A DNA stretch of 64,000 bases. It comes from Kiritimatiellia bacterium (GTDB taxonomy: Bacteria; Verrucomicrobiota; Kiritimatiellia; UBA8416; JABMPJ01). The position numbers were made by a program, and so were the translations under genes. Location: the NCBI GenBank assembly GCA_016783675.1, contig JADHWE010000004.1, positions 1 through 64,000 on the forward strand, in the 5' to 3' direction. Under the pieces are notes generated by a model, which saw only the letters and a program-made list of their open reading frames with translations, was not told the DNA's origin and did not search any database. Below, in pieces: positions 56,594-64,000 of this stretch; the stretch's first letter is position 1; each line of letters begins with the position of its first letter.

Positions 56594-57784
56594 ATGCGCA
56601 GGATTATCATAATGTCGGGATGCGCGCTGCTGGCGGTCCTGGCCTTGACCGCAACGCTGCAGGCCCAGGAAGCCGGCGACTTCGAATGGTCCTGGCGGGA
56701 CGAAGGGAAGCCGGCGGCCGGCCAGCCCACCGACCAGGCAACTGCCGAAGGCGGACTTGACCCCGAGACCTACAACCAGCTCCTCAAAGAGAATCTCAAC
56801 CTTCGCCGCAAACTCCAGGAAACGGATCGCGGTACCGAGACCATGCGCGAGGAGAACGCTCGCCTGCAACGCGAGATGACGACGCTGCAGTCGCAGATGA
56901 CCGACTCCAACAAGGAGATTGCGCGACTCAAGAACGAGTCGGCCGGTGCCACTGCTGATCCCGAGAAAGTCGTTGCCCTGAAAGCCGCGCTCGCCGCCGC
57001 CGAGAGCGCCAAGGCCAAGCTCGCCCAGGATCTGAACGTGCTCAAGAGCCGCGCGGAGCGCAACGAGGCACGCTCCGCCCCCGCCCCGGCCCGCGGCCCC
57101 ACCGTAAAGCCCGGCTCCGACCTGTTCACCGCACTTGAGGACGAGAACGCGGAGCTGCGCTCCAAGCTGTCCAACCTAGAGAGCGAAAAAGAAAAGGTCG
57201 TTAAGGAGTTGCGCGAAGTGGCGTCCGAAGTCGCCGCCAAGGCCGACTTGGAGGCCGAGATGGCCAGCGTCAGCGGCGAGACTTCGAAGCAGAAGGCGAT
57301 CATCCGCAAGTTGCTCGAACGTATTCCGGAGCTGGAGCAGGAATTGGCGGATACACAGTCGCGGGAGCGTGATCAGAGCGCGGAACTGTCACAGCGCCAG
57401 CGCGAGCTCCGAGCCCTCAAGGTGGAGCTGGATAAGCGTGAAGAGCGGCTGAAGAAAGCCGAGCGCGTTGCCGCCCTCCTCGCCAAGACGCGCACCGAAG
57501 TGCAGTTTGTCGGAACCAGCCGCCAGCGGGATGTCCATTACAATATGGGTGTCGTTTTCGCGAACCGCGGTCAGTTCAAAGATGCGGAACGGGAATACCT
57601 GCGTGCGCTTCGCCTCGATTCCGCCGACGCTGATACACATTACAACCTGGCCGTCCTGTACGATCAGAGCTTGAAGAAGTATCGCAAGGCCGTCAGCCAC
57701 TACCGGCGCTATCTCAAGCTTCGTCCCGACGCGCCCGACGCCAACGAGGTCCATATCTGGATCACGATGTGCGAGACAAGGTAG
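56594..57784 (+). CDS. Exported coiled-coil protein with C-terminal TPRs
   Basis: A 396-residue protein. The ATG at 56594 has GGGAG at a good distance; a signal peptide ends near LQAQ. Residues about 60-300 are almost entirely heptad coiled coil (repeated Leu, Glu, Lys, Arg, Ala). The C-terminus has two or three TPRs (VHYNMGVVFANRGQFKDAEREYLRAL, then HYNLAVLYDQSLKKYRKAVSHY). It resembles periplasmic scaffolds of secretion or pilus systems and is 26 bases downstream of the secretin, so it may stabilise or tether that channel. Confidence 0.7.
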   Translation: MRRIIIMSGCALLAVLALTATLQAQEAGDFEWSWRDEGKPAAGQPTDQATAEGGLDPETYNQLLKENLNLRRKLQETDRGTETMREENARLQREMTTLQSQMTDSNKEIARLKNESAGATADPEKVVALKAALAAAESAKAKLAQDLNVLKSRAERNEARSAPAPARGPTVKPGSDLFTALEDENAELRSKLSNLESEKEKVVKELREVASEVAAKADLEAEMASVSGETSKQKAIIRKLLERIPELEQELADTQSRERDQSAELSQRQRELRALKVELDKREERLKKAERVAALLAKTRTEVQFVGTSRQRDVHYNMGVVFANRGQFKDAEREYLRALRLDSADADTHYNLAVLYDQSLKKYRKAVSHYRRYLKLRPDAPDANEVHIWITMCETR

Positions 57785-57795
57785 GTTGAGACTAG

Positions 57796-57863
57796 GAGCG
57801 CGGGCCCTACCTCACGTTCGGATGATTCACGCACCCGGTAGAGCCCGCTCTCCGAGTGGGCCG
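57796..57863. repeat. Dispersed hairpin repeat, copy A (partial left arm)
   Basis: Contains GCGGGCCCTACCT, a loop with CGTTCGGATG, and a right arm GGTAGAGCCCGCTCTCCGAG. The outer half of the left arm is missing relative to copy C. It lies between the convergent TPR and anti-sigma genes and may end transcription from both sides. Confidence 0.6.
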
Positions 57864-57874
57864 CGATTCGCCGA

Positions 57875-58324
57875 TCATTCCGCATCCGTCCCTATCACCA
57901 CCGGAATGCCCGGTTCAATGGTGTCACGCCAAACCCTGTAGCGGCGCAGACCGAAGAAGACCGAGGCAATCACGATGGCGGCAACCAGTGCCGACACCAG
58001 GATGTGGTGCATGTATATCCAGTCGAGAACCGGATGCATGAGCGCCCGCACCAGGCGGCTGTGATGACGCTGTGAGAGGTGTTGCGGCAGCGTACCGTGT
58101 GCAAACGGGGCATCGTGAAGGATACCGAGTGTCTTCTGTAGCTCGATCGCCCTCTCATGGCAGGTCGTACAGCGGCGCGTGTGTTCGCGGACCAGGTCGG
58201 AACGACCCTCCCCCAGGCCGCGGTGCATGTAGTCGAGCATGAGTGCCTGGATATCTTCGCAGGGCAACTGCCGTTCGCTGCCGGGGACCGGTCGCATCTG
58301 TTTGGCGTTGTCTGGCGTTGTCAT
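57875..58324 (-). CDS. Membrane-anchored zinc-finger anti-sigma factor
   Basis: A 149-residue anti-sigma protein. The N-terminal domain has the zinc anti-sigma motif H-x3-C-x2-C in REHTRRCTTCHE, with an upstream Cys (QLPCEDIQALML) as the fourth ligand. One transmembrane helix follows at about 107-125 (ILVSALVAAIVIASVFFGL), leaving a very short periplasmic tail of about 20 residues. It overlaps the sigma start by 4 bases and should sequester that factor. With so little outside the membrane, the signal may be redox or zinc loss rather than proteolysis. Confidence 0.8.
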   Translation of the reverse strand: MTTPDNAKQMRPVPGSERQLPCEDIQALMLDYMHRGLGEGRSDLVREHTRRCTTCHERAIELQKTLGILHDAPFAHGTLPQHLSQRHHSRLVRALMHPVLDWIYMHHILVSALVAAIVIASVFFGLRRYRVWRDTIEPGIPVVIGTDAE

Positions 58325-58863
58325 GATGACGTGTCTCCCTCCAGCGCGCGCGCCAGCTTGCGCATGGCGTGGTGCAGAATATAGCCGACATTTCCGGTGG
58401 AGAGGCCCGTAATGGCGCCTATCTCTTTATACGACTTCTCCTCGTATACCTTTAGAACAACGAGCTGCCGTTCGCGCAGGTCAAGGGTCTGCAGGGCGGC
58501 GGCGGCCCGGGCCGCCTGGTCGCTGACCCGGAACTCCTGGCCCCGGTCAGGCGCGACCGTCTGCTCCCGCTCTTCGGCCACGCGACGGTGTAGCAGGCTA
58601 CGCCGGGCGATCTTGCGGACGTGATCGACCGCGCAGTTGTGCGCCACGCGGTAGAGCCAGTTGGTCATCTGTCCGCTCGGTTCCATCTCGCCCTTCCAGC
58701 GGTGCAGGAGGCGGATGAAACTGTCCTGGACGACATCCTGGGCTCCGTCGGGGTCGTTCAGGACGCGCGCGGCGTAGCGAAGCAGGGCGGACTCGTAGTG
58801 CCGGACCACCGCCTCAAAGGCTTCGAGGCGGTGTGCACGACTGGTCTTGGACGGCTTGGTCAC
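58321..58863 (-). CDS. ECF sigma factor (RpoE-like)
   Basis: A 180-residue extracytoplasmic-function sigma factor. Region 2 is clear: YAARVLNDPDGAQDVVQDSFIRLLHR for -10 binding and core contact, then NWLYRVAHNCAVDHVRK. Region 4 is LDLRERQLVVLKVYEEKSYKEIGAITGLSTGNVGYILHHAMRKL. It lies between serA and the anti-sigma gene with 4-bp overlaps on both sides. Confidence 0.93.
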   Translation of the reverse strand: MTKPSKTSRAHRLEAFEAVVRHYESALLRYAARVLNDPDGAQDVVQDSFIRLLHRWKGEMEPSGQMTNWLYRVAHNCAVDHVRKIARRSLLHRRVAEEREQTVAPDRGQEFRVSDQAARAAAALQTLDLRERQLVVLKVYEEKSYKEIGAITGLSTGNVGYILHHAMRKLARALEGDTSS

Positions 58864-60437
58864 AGCGTGATGTGGAAAGCGGCGATACTCTTGATTTCCT
58901 TGCTGATGGAATCGATGATCGTGGCCGGCACGCGCTGGTTCACCTTGAGGATGGCCAGCGAACGGTTGGTCTGGGGATCGTGCGGGTTACGCATGTCCTC
59001 GATGTTCACTCCGCTGTCGGCCAGCGTGCGGCCGATAATGCCGATGACACCCGGCCGGTCATCGTACAGGAAGAACACGGTGTGCCCGAGTGGCTCGAAG
59101 TAGAGTCGGTCGAACTCGTTGATCCGGGCCACCATCATGTTGCCTTCAGCCAGCGTGCCGCGGACGCTGATGCGCCGCAGGGAGTCGGAGTCGACTTCGC
59201 TGGTCAGGTCGAGCGTAATGGAATTGCCGTATCCCTTGCTCACATCGACCTCGCGCGAGACATACTCGATCCCCATCTCGTCCAGATAGTTGAAGGCAGC
59301 GTGGTAATCCATGCCCCGTTCGAAGTCCTCCCAAATGCCTGCCACGATTGGCACGGCGAGCCAGTTGGCGTACGGCTCGAGGTCGCCATAGAAGCTGGTT
59401 TCCACCATCTTGAGCGCGCTCTGTCGCCCCACAATGTTGCGGCACAGGCGGGCCAGCGTGTTGGCCAGCTCACAGTAGGCCTCGTCCAACCCCTCCGGAA
59501 TGTCGCGGTTCACGATAAAGCTGGTTACGCCCCTGTAATCGAGGTCGATCAGCTCTTCGGCCGCGCGACGGGCGGCGTTGTAGTTCGCCTCCTTCGTGCT
59601 CGCGCCGAGATGGGGCAGCATGATGTCGGCGATATCGGTCACCGTTTTGTCGCCTTCGGCGTCCTTCGGGTAGACGTCGTTCAAGAGCCTGAGTCCGCGG
59701 CTTTCCTTGGCGCGCCGGAAGGCATCCTCGTCCAGAATGCCCGCTCGTGCACAGTTCACAATCGTTGCGTCCTGCTTTGCCAGGGAAAGCAGGTCATCAC
59801 CGACCATGCCGCGCGTATCATCGTTCTCGGGGATGTGCAGCGTGATGTAGTCGCATTCTTCGAAGATGGTCTTGAGATCGGTTAGCGAGACATTGACCTC
59901 CTTGGCGCGTTCAGTTGATATCACGGGGTCGAATCCAAGGAGGCGGCAGTCGAACCCGCTCATACGCTTGGCAACCAGGCGGCCGATATTGCCGAGGCCG
60001 ACGATACCGACGGTCTTGTGGGCCAGCTCGCGTCCCATGAACGTCTTCTTCTCCCACTTGCCCGCCCGGGTGGAGGCGTCAGCGGGGATCAGGTGGCGTG
60101 CATCGGCCAGCATCATGGCGACGACCTCTTCGGCCACGGCGTTGGAGTTGGCACCCGGCGTATTCATCACGTCGATGCCCCTGGCGCGGGCATAGACCGT
60201 ATCGATCGTGTTGTAGCCGGCGCCCGCGCGCACCACCACCTGCAGGTTGGGGAGCGCGTCGATGATTTCGGGCGTCACCTTCTCGCTGCGAACGATGAGC
60301 GCATAGGCATCGGAATGGGTCGAGGCGAGATCTTTCAGGTCGGCCGAATCGTCCTGGATCACGGCGTAGTTGCCGTTCTCCTCCAAGATCTCTCTTGCCA
60401 CGAAATCCAACTTGGTGGGAATCAGTACCTTCTTCAT
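58860..60437 (-). CDS. serA: D-3-phosphoglycerate dehydrogenase
   Basis: A 525-residue long-form SerA that oxidises 3-phosphoglycerate in the first step of serine synthesis. The NAD motif is GIVGLGNIGRLVAKRM, and the catalytic His lies in LPHLGASTKEA. The intervening ASB domain is present, followed by a C-terminal ACT domain (TVFFLYDDRPGVIGIIGRTL) for serine feedback. GAGGAAGAG precedes ATG 60437. Its stop codon overlaps the ECF sigma start by 4 bases, an unusual link between a biosynthetic enzyme and a sigma factor. Confidence 0.95.
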   Translation of the reverse strand: MKKVLIPTKLDFVAREILEENGNYAVIQDDSADLKDLASTHSDAYALIVRSEKVTPEIIDALPNLQVVVRAGAGYNTIDTVYARARGIDVMNTPGANSNAVAEEVVAMMLADARHLIPADASTRAGKWEKKTFMGRELAHKTVGIVGLGNIGRLVAKRMSGFDCRLLGFDPVISTERAKEVNVSLTDLKTIFEECDYITLHIPENDDTRGMVGDDLLSLAKQDATIVNCARAGILDEDAFRRAKESRGLRLLNDVYPKDAEGDKTVTDIADIMLPHLGASTKEANYNAARRAAEELIDLDYRGVTSFIVNRDIPEGLDEAYCELANTLARLCRNIVGRQSALKMVETSFYGDLEPYANWLAVPIVAGIWEDFERGMDYHAAFNYLDEMGIEYVSREVDVSKGYGNSITLDLTSEVDSDSLRRISVRGTLAEGNMMVARINEFDRLYFEPLGHTVFFLYDDRPGVIGIIGRTLADSGVNIEDMRNPHDPQTNRSLAILKVNQRVPATIIDSISKEIKSIAAFHITL

Positions 60438-60556
60438 AGTCTCTTCCTCGTATTACCCAAAAAATGAAAGCGTCACGTTACCCCGAATGCCGTCGCCAAT
60501 CAACCCGCAAGTCGGGAAAGGCAACGCGCACGGGCACATAGCATGAGACAGGTCAT

Positions 60557-60646
60557 CCCCGGCTCGCTCGGAGAGCTCGCCCTACCAGACGGAGGGCATA
60601 CTCTCATCGACGGTCAGGTAGGGCGAGCTGTCCCCAGCGAGCCGGG
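60557..60646. repeat. Dispersed hairpin repeat, copy B
   Basis: Long arms of about 29-30 bases (left begins CCCGGCTCGCT, ends CGCCCTACC; right begins GGTAGGGCGAGC, ends GCGAGCCGGG) pair almost perfectly around a 31-base loop. It lies in the 260-base divergent region between serA and the phosphoesterase gene, where nothing else was recognised. Confidence 0.7.
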
Positions 60647-60697
60647 ATCCATCTAAACATGCTTGAGCGTCTCGGGGAACAGGGGCACACTGTATGA

Positions 60698-62167
60698 ATG
60701 TCAACAGGACAGACCATAGCCGTAATCGGTGACCTCCACTATGGGCGGGGCGAGGCCGAGAACCGTCACGGGGATATTGCGGACATCCTGCTCCATCGCG
60801 CGGTGGCCCATCTCAACGACATCGTGAAGCCGGATGTCACGCTGGTGATGGGCGATGTCCTGGACGATGGGAATGCCCCTGGCGCGGTGGTCAAGTATAG
60901 GCGTCTGGCCGACATCCTTCGCGATCTGCGTGGGCCGCACGTTATTATTCCCGGCAACCACGATGGGGACGTCAAAGCGTTTTACCGCAGCTTTGAACGT
61001 GTGCCTGGCATCATGAATGTGGCCGGCATGCGGGTGCTGCCCTTTATCGACGAAGACCGTCCCGACTACTGTGCGCAGCGCCCGGTGGCGGAGTTGGATC
61101 GGTTTCGCAAGGCACGTGAAGGGTTTGACGGACCCATCATCGCGCTCCAACACGTGCCCGTGTTTCCGGAAAGCGCAATCGACTGTCCGTTCAACCACCT
61201 TGACGCCGATGCCATTATCAAGGCCATGACCGCCGCCGATGTGCGGCTCTGTGTCAGCGGGCACTACCATCCCGGCCACGGGCCGCTGCAGCTCGGTCCC
61301 ACGACAGTTCTCACGGCGCCCGCCCTGGACACCTTTCCGTTCGAGCTGCTCGTGATACGGCTGGACGGTGACCGTGCGGACGTTGAGCTTCATCCCCTGG
61401 CCGTCGACTCGGCCCTGGAATTGCGGGATTACCATATTCACACGGAGTTCGGGTACTGCGCACAGGATGCCGAGTTTGAGCGCGGGGTCGACCTGGGGCG
61501 CCGATTCGGGATGGTCGAGGTGGGGTTCGCGGAGCACTCCGGGCAGCTCTATTTCACCGAGGAGGACTACTGGGGCGGGCGCTGTCACCGGGCAGGCGTT
61601 GACGCCATTGCGCCCTACGCCAACCGTATGGATGCCTACTTTGAAGGCGCGGCGGCCGTGCGAGGGCCATCCGTCAGGATCGGACTCGAACTGGACTTCG
61701 ACTTCCAGGGCCGCGCCGTGCTGTTGCCCCGCGACCGGGCCCGGGCCGACTACCTGCTGGGGGCGATCCACCGTCTTGGTGCGCTGGACCATGACCGTTG
61801 GGAGCCCGCCGTCGTGGTCGAGGAGTTTCTATGGATGGTGAAAAAGGTCGCGTCACAGGATATCGATATCCTGGCGCACCCGTTTCGCATTATCAAACGC
61901 GACAGCATCGAGATAGACCGCACGATCATTGAGCATGTCGTTGATGCCCTGTGCTGGACCAATACAGCGGCCGAAATCAACTTTCATCTCGGCGGTCCGC
62001 CGGTTGAGTTCATAGCGCTGTGCATGGATCGTGGCGTCAAGCTGGCGCTCGGGGGGGATGCACATCACCTGCTCGACGTCGGGAACTTCGCGCCGCACCT
62101 GGCGCTGTTGAAGGAAGCCGGCGCTCCGTCTGACCTGGGAGAGGTGTTGTTCAGGTTGCCTGAGTAA
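60698..62167 (+). CDS. Fusion of a metallophosphoesterase and a PHP-domain phosphoesterase
   Basis: A 489-residue protein with two metal-dependent phosphoesterase domains. Residues 1 to about 240 are calcineurin-like: GDLH at 11-14, GDVLDDGN, GNHDGD, QHVP and SGHYHPGH complete the dinuclear site. Residues about 243-489 are a PHP domain like histidinol phosphatase: DYHIHTEFGY, FAEHSG, IGLELDF, LAHPFR and GGDAHH supply the trinuclear ligands. Both sites look intact. No substrate is evident; the PHP part could be a histidinol-phosphatase, but no his genes are nearby. The gene stands alone between two hairpin repeats. Confidence 0.85.
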   Translation: MSTGQTIAVIGDLHYGRGEAENRHGDIADILLHRAVAHLNDIVKPDVTLVMGDVLDDGNAPGAVVKYRRLADILRDLRGPHVIIPGNHDGDVKAFYRSFERVPGIMNVAGMRVLPFIDEDRPDYCAQRPVAELDRFRKAREGFDGPIIALQHVPVFPESAIDCPFNHLDADAIIKAMTAADVRLCVSGHYHPGHGPLQLGPTTVLTAPALDTFPFELLVIRLDGDRADVELHPLAVDSALELRDYHIHTEFGYCAQDAEFERGVDLGRRFGMVEVGFAEHSGQLYFTEEDYWGGRCHRAGVDAIAPYANRMDAYFEGAAAVRGPSVRIGLELDFDFQGRAVLLPRDRARADYLLGAIHRLGALDHDRWEPAVVVEEFLWMVKKVASQDIDILAHPFRIIKRDSIEIDRTIIEHVVDALCWTNTAAEINFHLGGPPVEFIALCMDRGVKLALGGDAHHLLDVGNFAPHLALLKEAGAPSDLGEVLFRLPE

Positions 62168-62168
62168 G

Positions 62169-62251
62169 CCGCGGCCCGCGCGGAGCGCGGGCCCTACCTT
62201 GCGTTCGGATGCTCTCTGTGCCAGGTAGGGCCCGCTCTCCGAGCGGGCCGG
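62169..62251. repeat. Dispersed hairpin repeat, copy C
   Basis: The most complete GC-rich copy: the arms containing GCGGGCCCTACCT and AGGTAGGGCCCGCTCTCC pair at about 26 of 29 positions around a loop with CGTTCGGATG. It fills the gap between the convergent phosphoesterase and prmC genes, where it probably acts as a two-way terminator. Confidence 0.7.
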
Positions 62252-62252
62252 A

Positions 62253-63110
62253 CTAGATCGTCCCCACTGCAATCCTATCCCGCCCCGCGAGATCCTGGTT
62301 GATGGTTACACCCGTGAAGCCTTCTCCCTCCAGGATGCCGCGCACAGCCGCCGCCTGCGTGGCGCCTATCTCCAGGAAGATTCCTCCGCCGTGACGCAGG
62401 GCGATTGCCGCGTCCGGGACGACCTCGCGAATGATGTCCAGGCCATCCGGACCGCCGTCGAGCGCCGTGCGTGGGTCATGCTCGCGCACGTCACGCGGCA
62501 GGTCATCGCATGCTTCGCTGGCGATGTAGGGCAGGTTGGCCACGATGACATCCACGCTCTCCGGGTCCACGCAATCGGACAGGTCGGCCCGGGCGAATGC
62601 CACGCGCGAGTCGATCCCGAGTGCCGCCGCGTTGTCGCGGGCGAGCGCAAGTGCATCTTCGCTGACGTCGAGTCCCACACAGCGCAGGTTGGGACGGGCA
62701 AGGGCAAGGCTGATCACGATGCAGCCCGATCCCGTGCCCACATCCACGACCAGGGCGTCATCGTTCAGTCCCTCCCAGTCGAGCACCGCCTGGACCAGCA
62801 CCTCCGTTTCGGGGCGGGGAATGAGGGCGCGCGGGTCCACTTTGAATCGATGTCCGTGGAAGGTGACTTCGCCGAGAATGTGCTGAACCGGTTCCCCTGT
62901 GGCCAGGCGCTTGATGCCCCGGCGCATGGCTGCGACATGTGGCTCGCTCAGAATATGATCGAACCGCATGTACAGCTCCAGGCGGGGGCACGCCAACAGG
63001 CGCGCGGCGAGCAACTCGCACTTCAGACGCGGCTCGGAGATCTCGCGCGTCTCGAGAAACGCGGCCCCGGATTCGAGGGCATGTTTCATCGTGACGGGGG
63101 CCGTGCTCAT
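62253..63110 (-). CDS. prmC: Peptide chain release factor N5-glutamine methyltransferase
   Basis: A 285-residue SAM-dependent enzyme that methylates the Gln of the GGQ motif in release factors. The SAM motif is VVDVGTGSGCIVISLAL; the catalytic motif, usually NPPY, reads NLPY (VIVANLPYIASEA). The N-terminal helical domain that recognises the release factor is present (SEPRLKCELLAARLL). Start 63110 leaves one base after the prfA stop; the track start lies inside prfA. Neighbouring prfA, its substrate, is the classic arrangement. Confidence 0.92.
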   Translation of the reverse strand: MSTAPVTMKHALESGAAFLETREISEPRLKCELLAARLLACPRLELYMRFDHILSEPHVAAMRRGIKRLATGEPVQHILGEVTFHGHRFKVDPRALIPRPETEVLVQAVLDWEGLNDDALVVDVGTGSGCIVISLALARPNLRCVGLDVSEDALALARDNAAALGIDSRVAFARADLSDCVDPESVDVIVANLPYIASEACDDLPRDVREHDPRTALDGGPDGLDIIREVVPDAAIALRHGGGIFLEIGATQAAAVRGILEGEGFTGVTINQDLAGRDRIAVGTI

Positions 63111-63111
63111 A

Positions 63112-64000
63112 TCAGTCCGTTCCCAGTTCCTCGAGACGCAATTCAACGTCGTGCTGGCGAAGCGCATCGAACAGGGCGCTCAGTTCACCCTCCATGACGC
63201 GGTCGAGACTGTAGAGGGTCAGGTTGACGCGATGGTCCGTGAGCCGGTTCTGCGGGAAGTTGTAGGTGCGGATGCGCTGGCTGCGGTCCCCGGACCCGAT
63301 CAACGTGCGCCGGGCGTTGCCCTTCTCCTCGGCTTCTTCGCGTCGCTTCAGGTCAAGGATGCGTGATTTCAACACCGCCATGGCCTTTTCCCTGTTGCGG
63401 TGCTGGCTCTTCTCGTCCTGGCACTGCACCGTGATGCCGGTGGGTTCGTGCGTGATGCGGACGGCGGAGTCGGTCGTGTTCACGCTCTGACCGCCGGGGC
63501 CCGATGAGCGGAAGATATCGATCCGGATCTCGTCGGGCGGCAACGCGATATCGTCCTGCGGCTCGGCCTCGGGGAAAACCGCGACTGTGGCGGCAGAGGT
63601 GTGGATGCGGCCCTGCGATTCGGTCACGGGCACGCGCTGGACACGGTGGCCGCCGCTCTCGTAGTGCATGGCGCCGAAAGCGCCGGTGCCCTCAACGGAG
63701 AAGACGACTTCTTTGTAGCCGCCCACATCGCTGGTGCTCGCATCGATGACACCGATCTTCCAGCCTTGCGCTTCGGCATAGCGGCTATACATGCGGAACA
63801 GGTCGCCGGCGAAGAGGGCGGCCTCGTCGCCGCCGGTGCCCGCGCGTACCTCGACGATCGCATTGCGATCCTCGTCGGGATCTGACGGCAGCAGGGCCAC
63901 CATCAGCTCTTTTTCGGCATCGGGAAGTTGCGGCTCAAACCGGGCCAGCTCGGCTTCGGCCATCTCGCGCAGCTCGGGGTCGAGCTCGGGGTCGTCCAGC
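63112..64000 (-). CDS. prfA: Peptide chain release factor 1 (N-terminus cut by window end)
   Basis: Translation termination factor reading UAA and UAG. The last 296 residues are present; the frame stays open to base 64000, so the start is outside the window. The codon-recognition motif PVT ([15 protein letters not shown]), specific to RF1, and GGQ ([18 protein letters not shown]) are both visible. Cut upstream of residue [12 protein letters not shown]. Its presence means TAG is expected to be read as stop, relevant to the amber codon in valS. Confidence 0.95.
   Translation of the reverse strand, partial: LDDPELDPELREMAEAELARFEPQLPDAEKELMVALLPSDPDEDRNAIVEVRAGTGGDEAALFAGDLFRMYSRYAEAQGWKIGVIDASTSDVGGYKEVVFSVEGTGAFGAMHYESGGHRVQRVPVTESQGRIHTSAATVAVFPEAEPQDDIALPPDEIRIDIFRSSGPGGQSVNTTDSAVRITHEPTGITVQCQDEKSQHRNREKAMAVLKSRILDLKRREEAEEKGNARRTLIGSGDRSQRIRTYNFPQNRLTDHRVNLTLYSLDRVMEGELSALFDALRQHDVELRLEELGTD

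Overview
The window is about 64 kb of GC-rich bacterial DNA with dense operons, many of them joined by 4-bp ATGA or GTGA overlaps. The gene set points to a Gram-negative, probably anaerobic or microaerophilic bacterium: LptF/G-type permease, polysaccharide export lipoprotein, secretin, RND pump with outer-membrane channel, rubrerythrin, FeoAB, nickel ECF uptake. An ECF sigma factor encoded with a zinc-ribbon Ser/Thr kinase, large secreted DUF1566 and arylsulfotransferase-like proteins, and BY-kinase/TPR architecture suggest the PVC superphylum (Kiritimatiellota- or Verrucomicrobia-like). That placement is inference; no rRNA or other phylogenetic anchor lies in the window.

Layout. 1-7.9 kb: end of an exopolysaccharide locus (regulatory-like secreted protein, SLBB export lipoprotein, Wzz/BY-kinase fused to TPRs, O-antigen ligase/polymerase). 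7.9-10.4 kb (minus): GT39 glycosyltransferase and an LptF/G permease. 10.5-14.0 kb (minus): dtxR-feoA(double)-feoB-feoC behind two palindromic operators. 14.0-15.9 kb: an intact insertion sequence with inverted repeats and a target duplication, inserted at the edge of the second operator. 16.0-18.1 kb: rubrerythrin and a reductase with two N-terminal rubredoxin-like modules. 18.3-22.8 kb (minus): nikR, an outer-membrane protein, nikK, nikL, nikM, nikQ, nikO. 22.9-29.2 kb: TetR/AcrR regulator, RND adaptor, and one ORF joining a complete RND pump to a complete outer-membrane channel. 29.2-33.4 kb (minus): fic, ECF sigma, unknown gene, Ser/Thr kinase. 33.6-38.4 kb: two related secreted DUF1566 proteins, one with an arylsulfotransferase-like domain. 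38.5-41.1 kb: divergent GAF/LuxR regulator and DUF1846 protein. 41.2-53.9 kb: carB, a VapBC-like module, hom-ask-cimA, valS, an Lrp regulator and an aminotransferase. 54.1-57.8 kb: GspC/PilP-like protein, secretin, coiled-coil/TPR protein. 57.9-60.4 kb (minus): serA-ECF sigma-anti-sigma. 60.7-64 kb: metallophosphoesterase/PHP fusion, then prmC and prfA (minus, prfA cut by the window end).

The most notable observations are: an in-frame amber codon near the start of valS, which is otherwise intact; the pump-channel fusion; a nickel operon whose three exported products all appear to begin with histidine after signal cleavage; a coupled fic/ECF sigma/kinase operon; the insertion sequence abutting the feo operators; an AcrR-like operator very close to the E. 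coli one; a family of long intergenic hairpins; and a 52-bp palindrome between cimA and valS.
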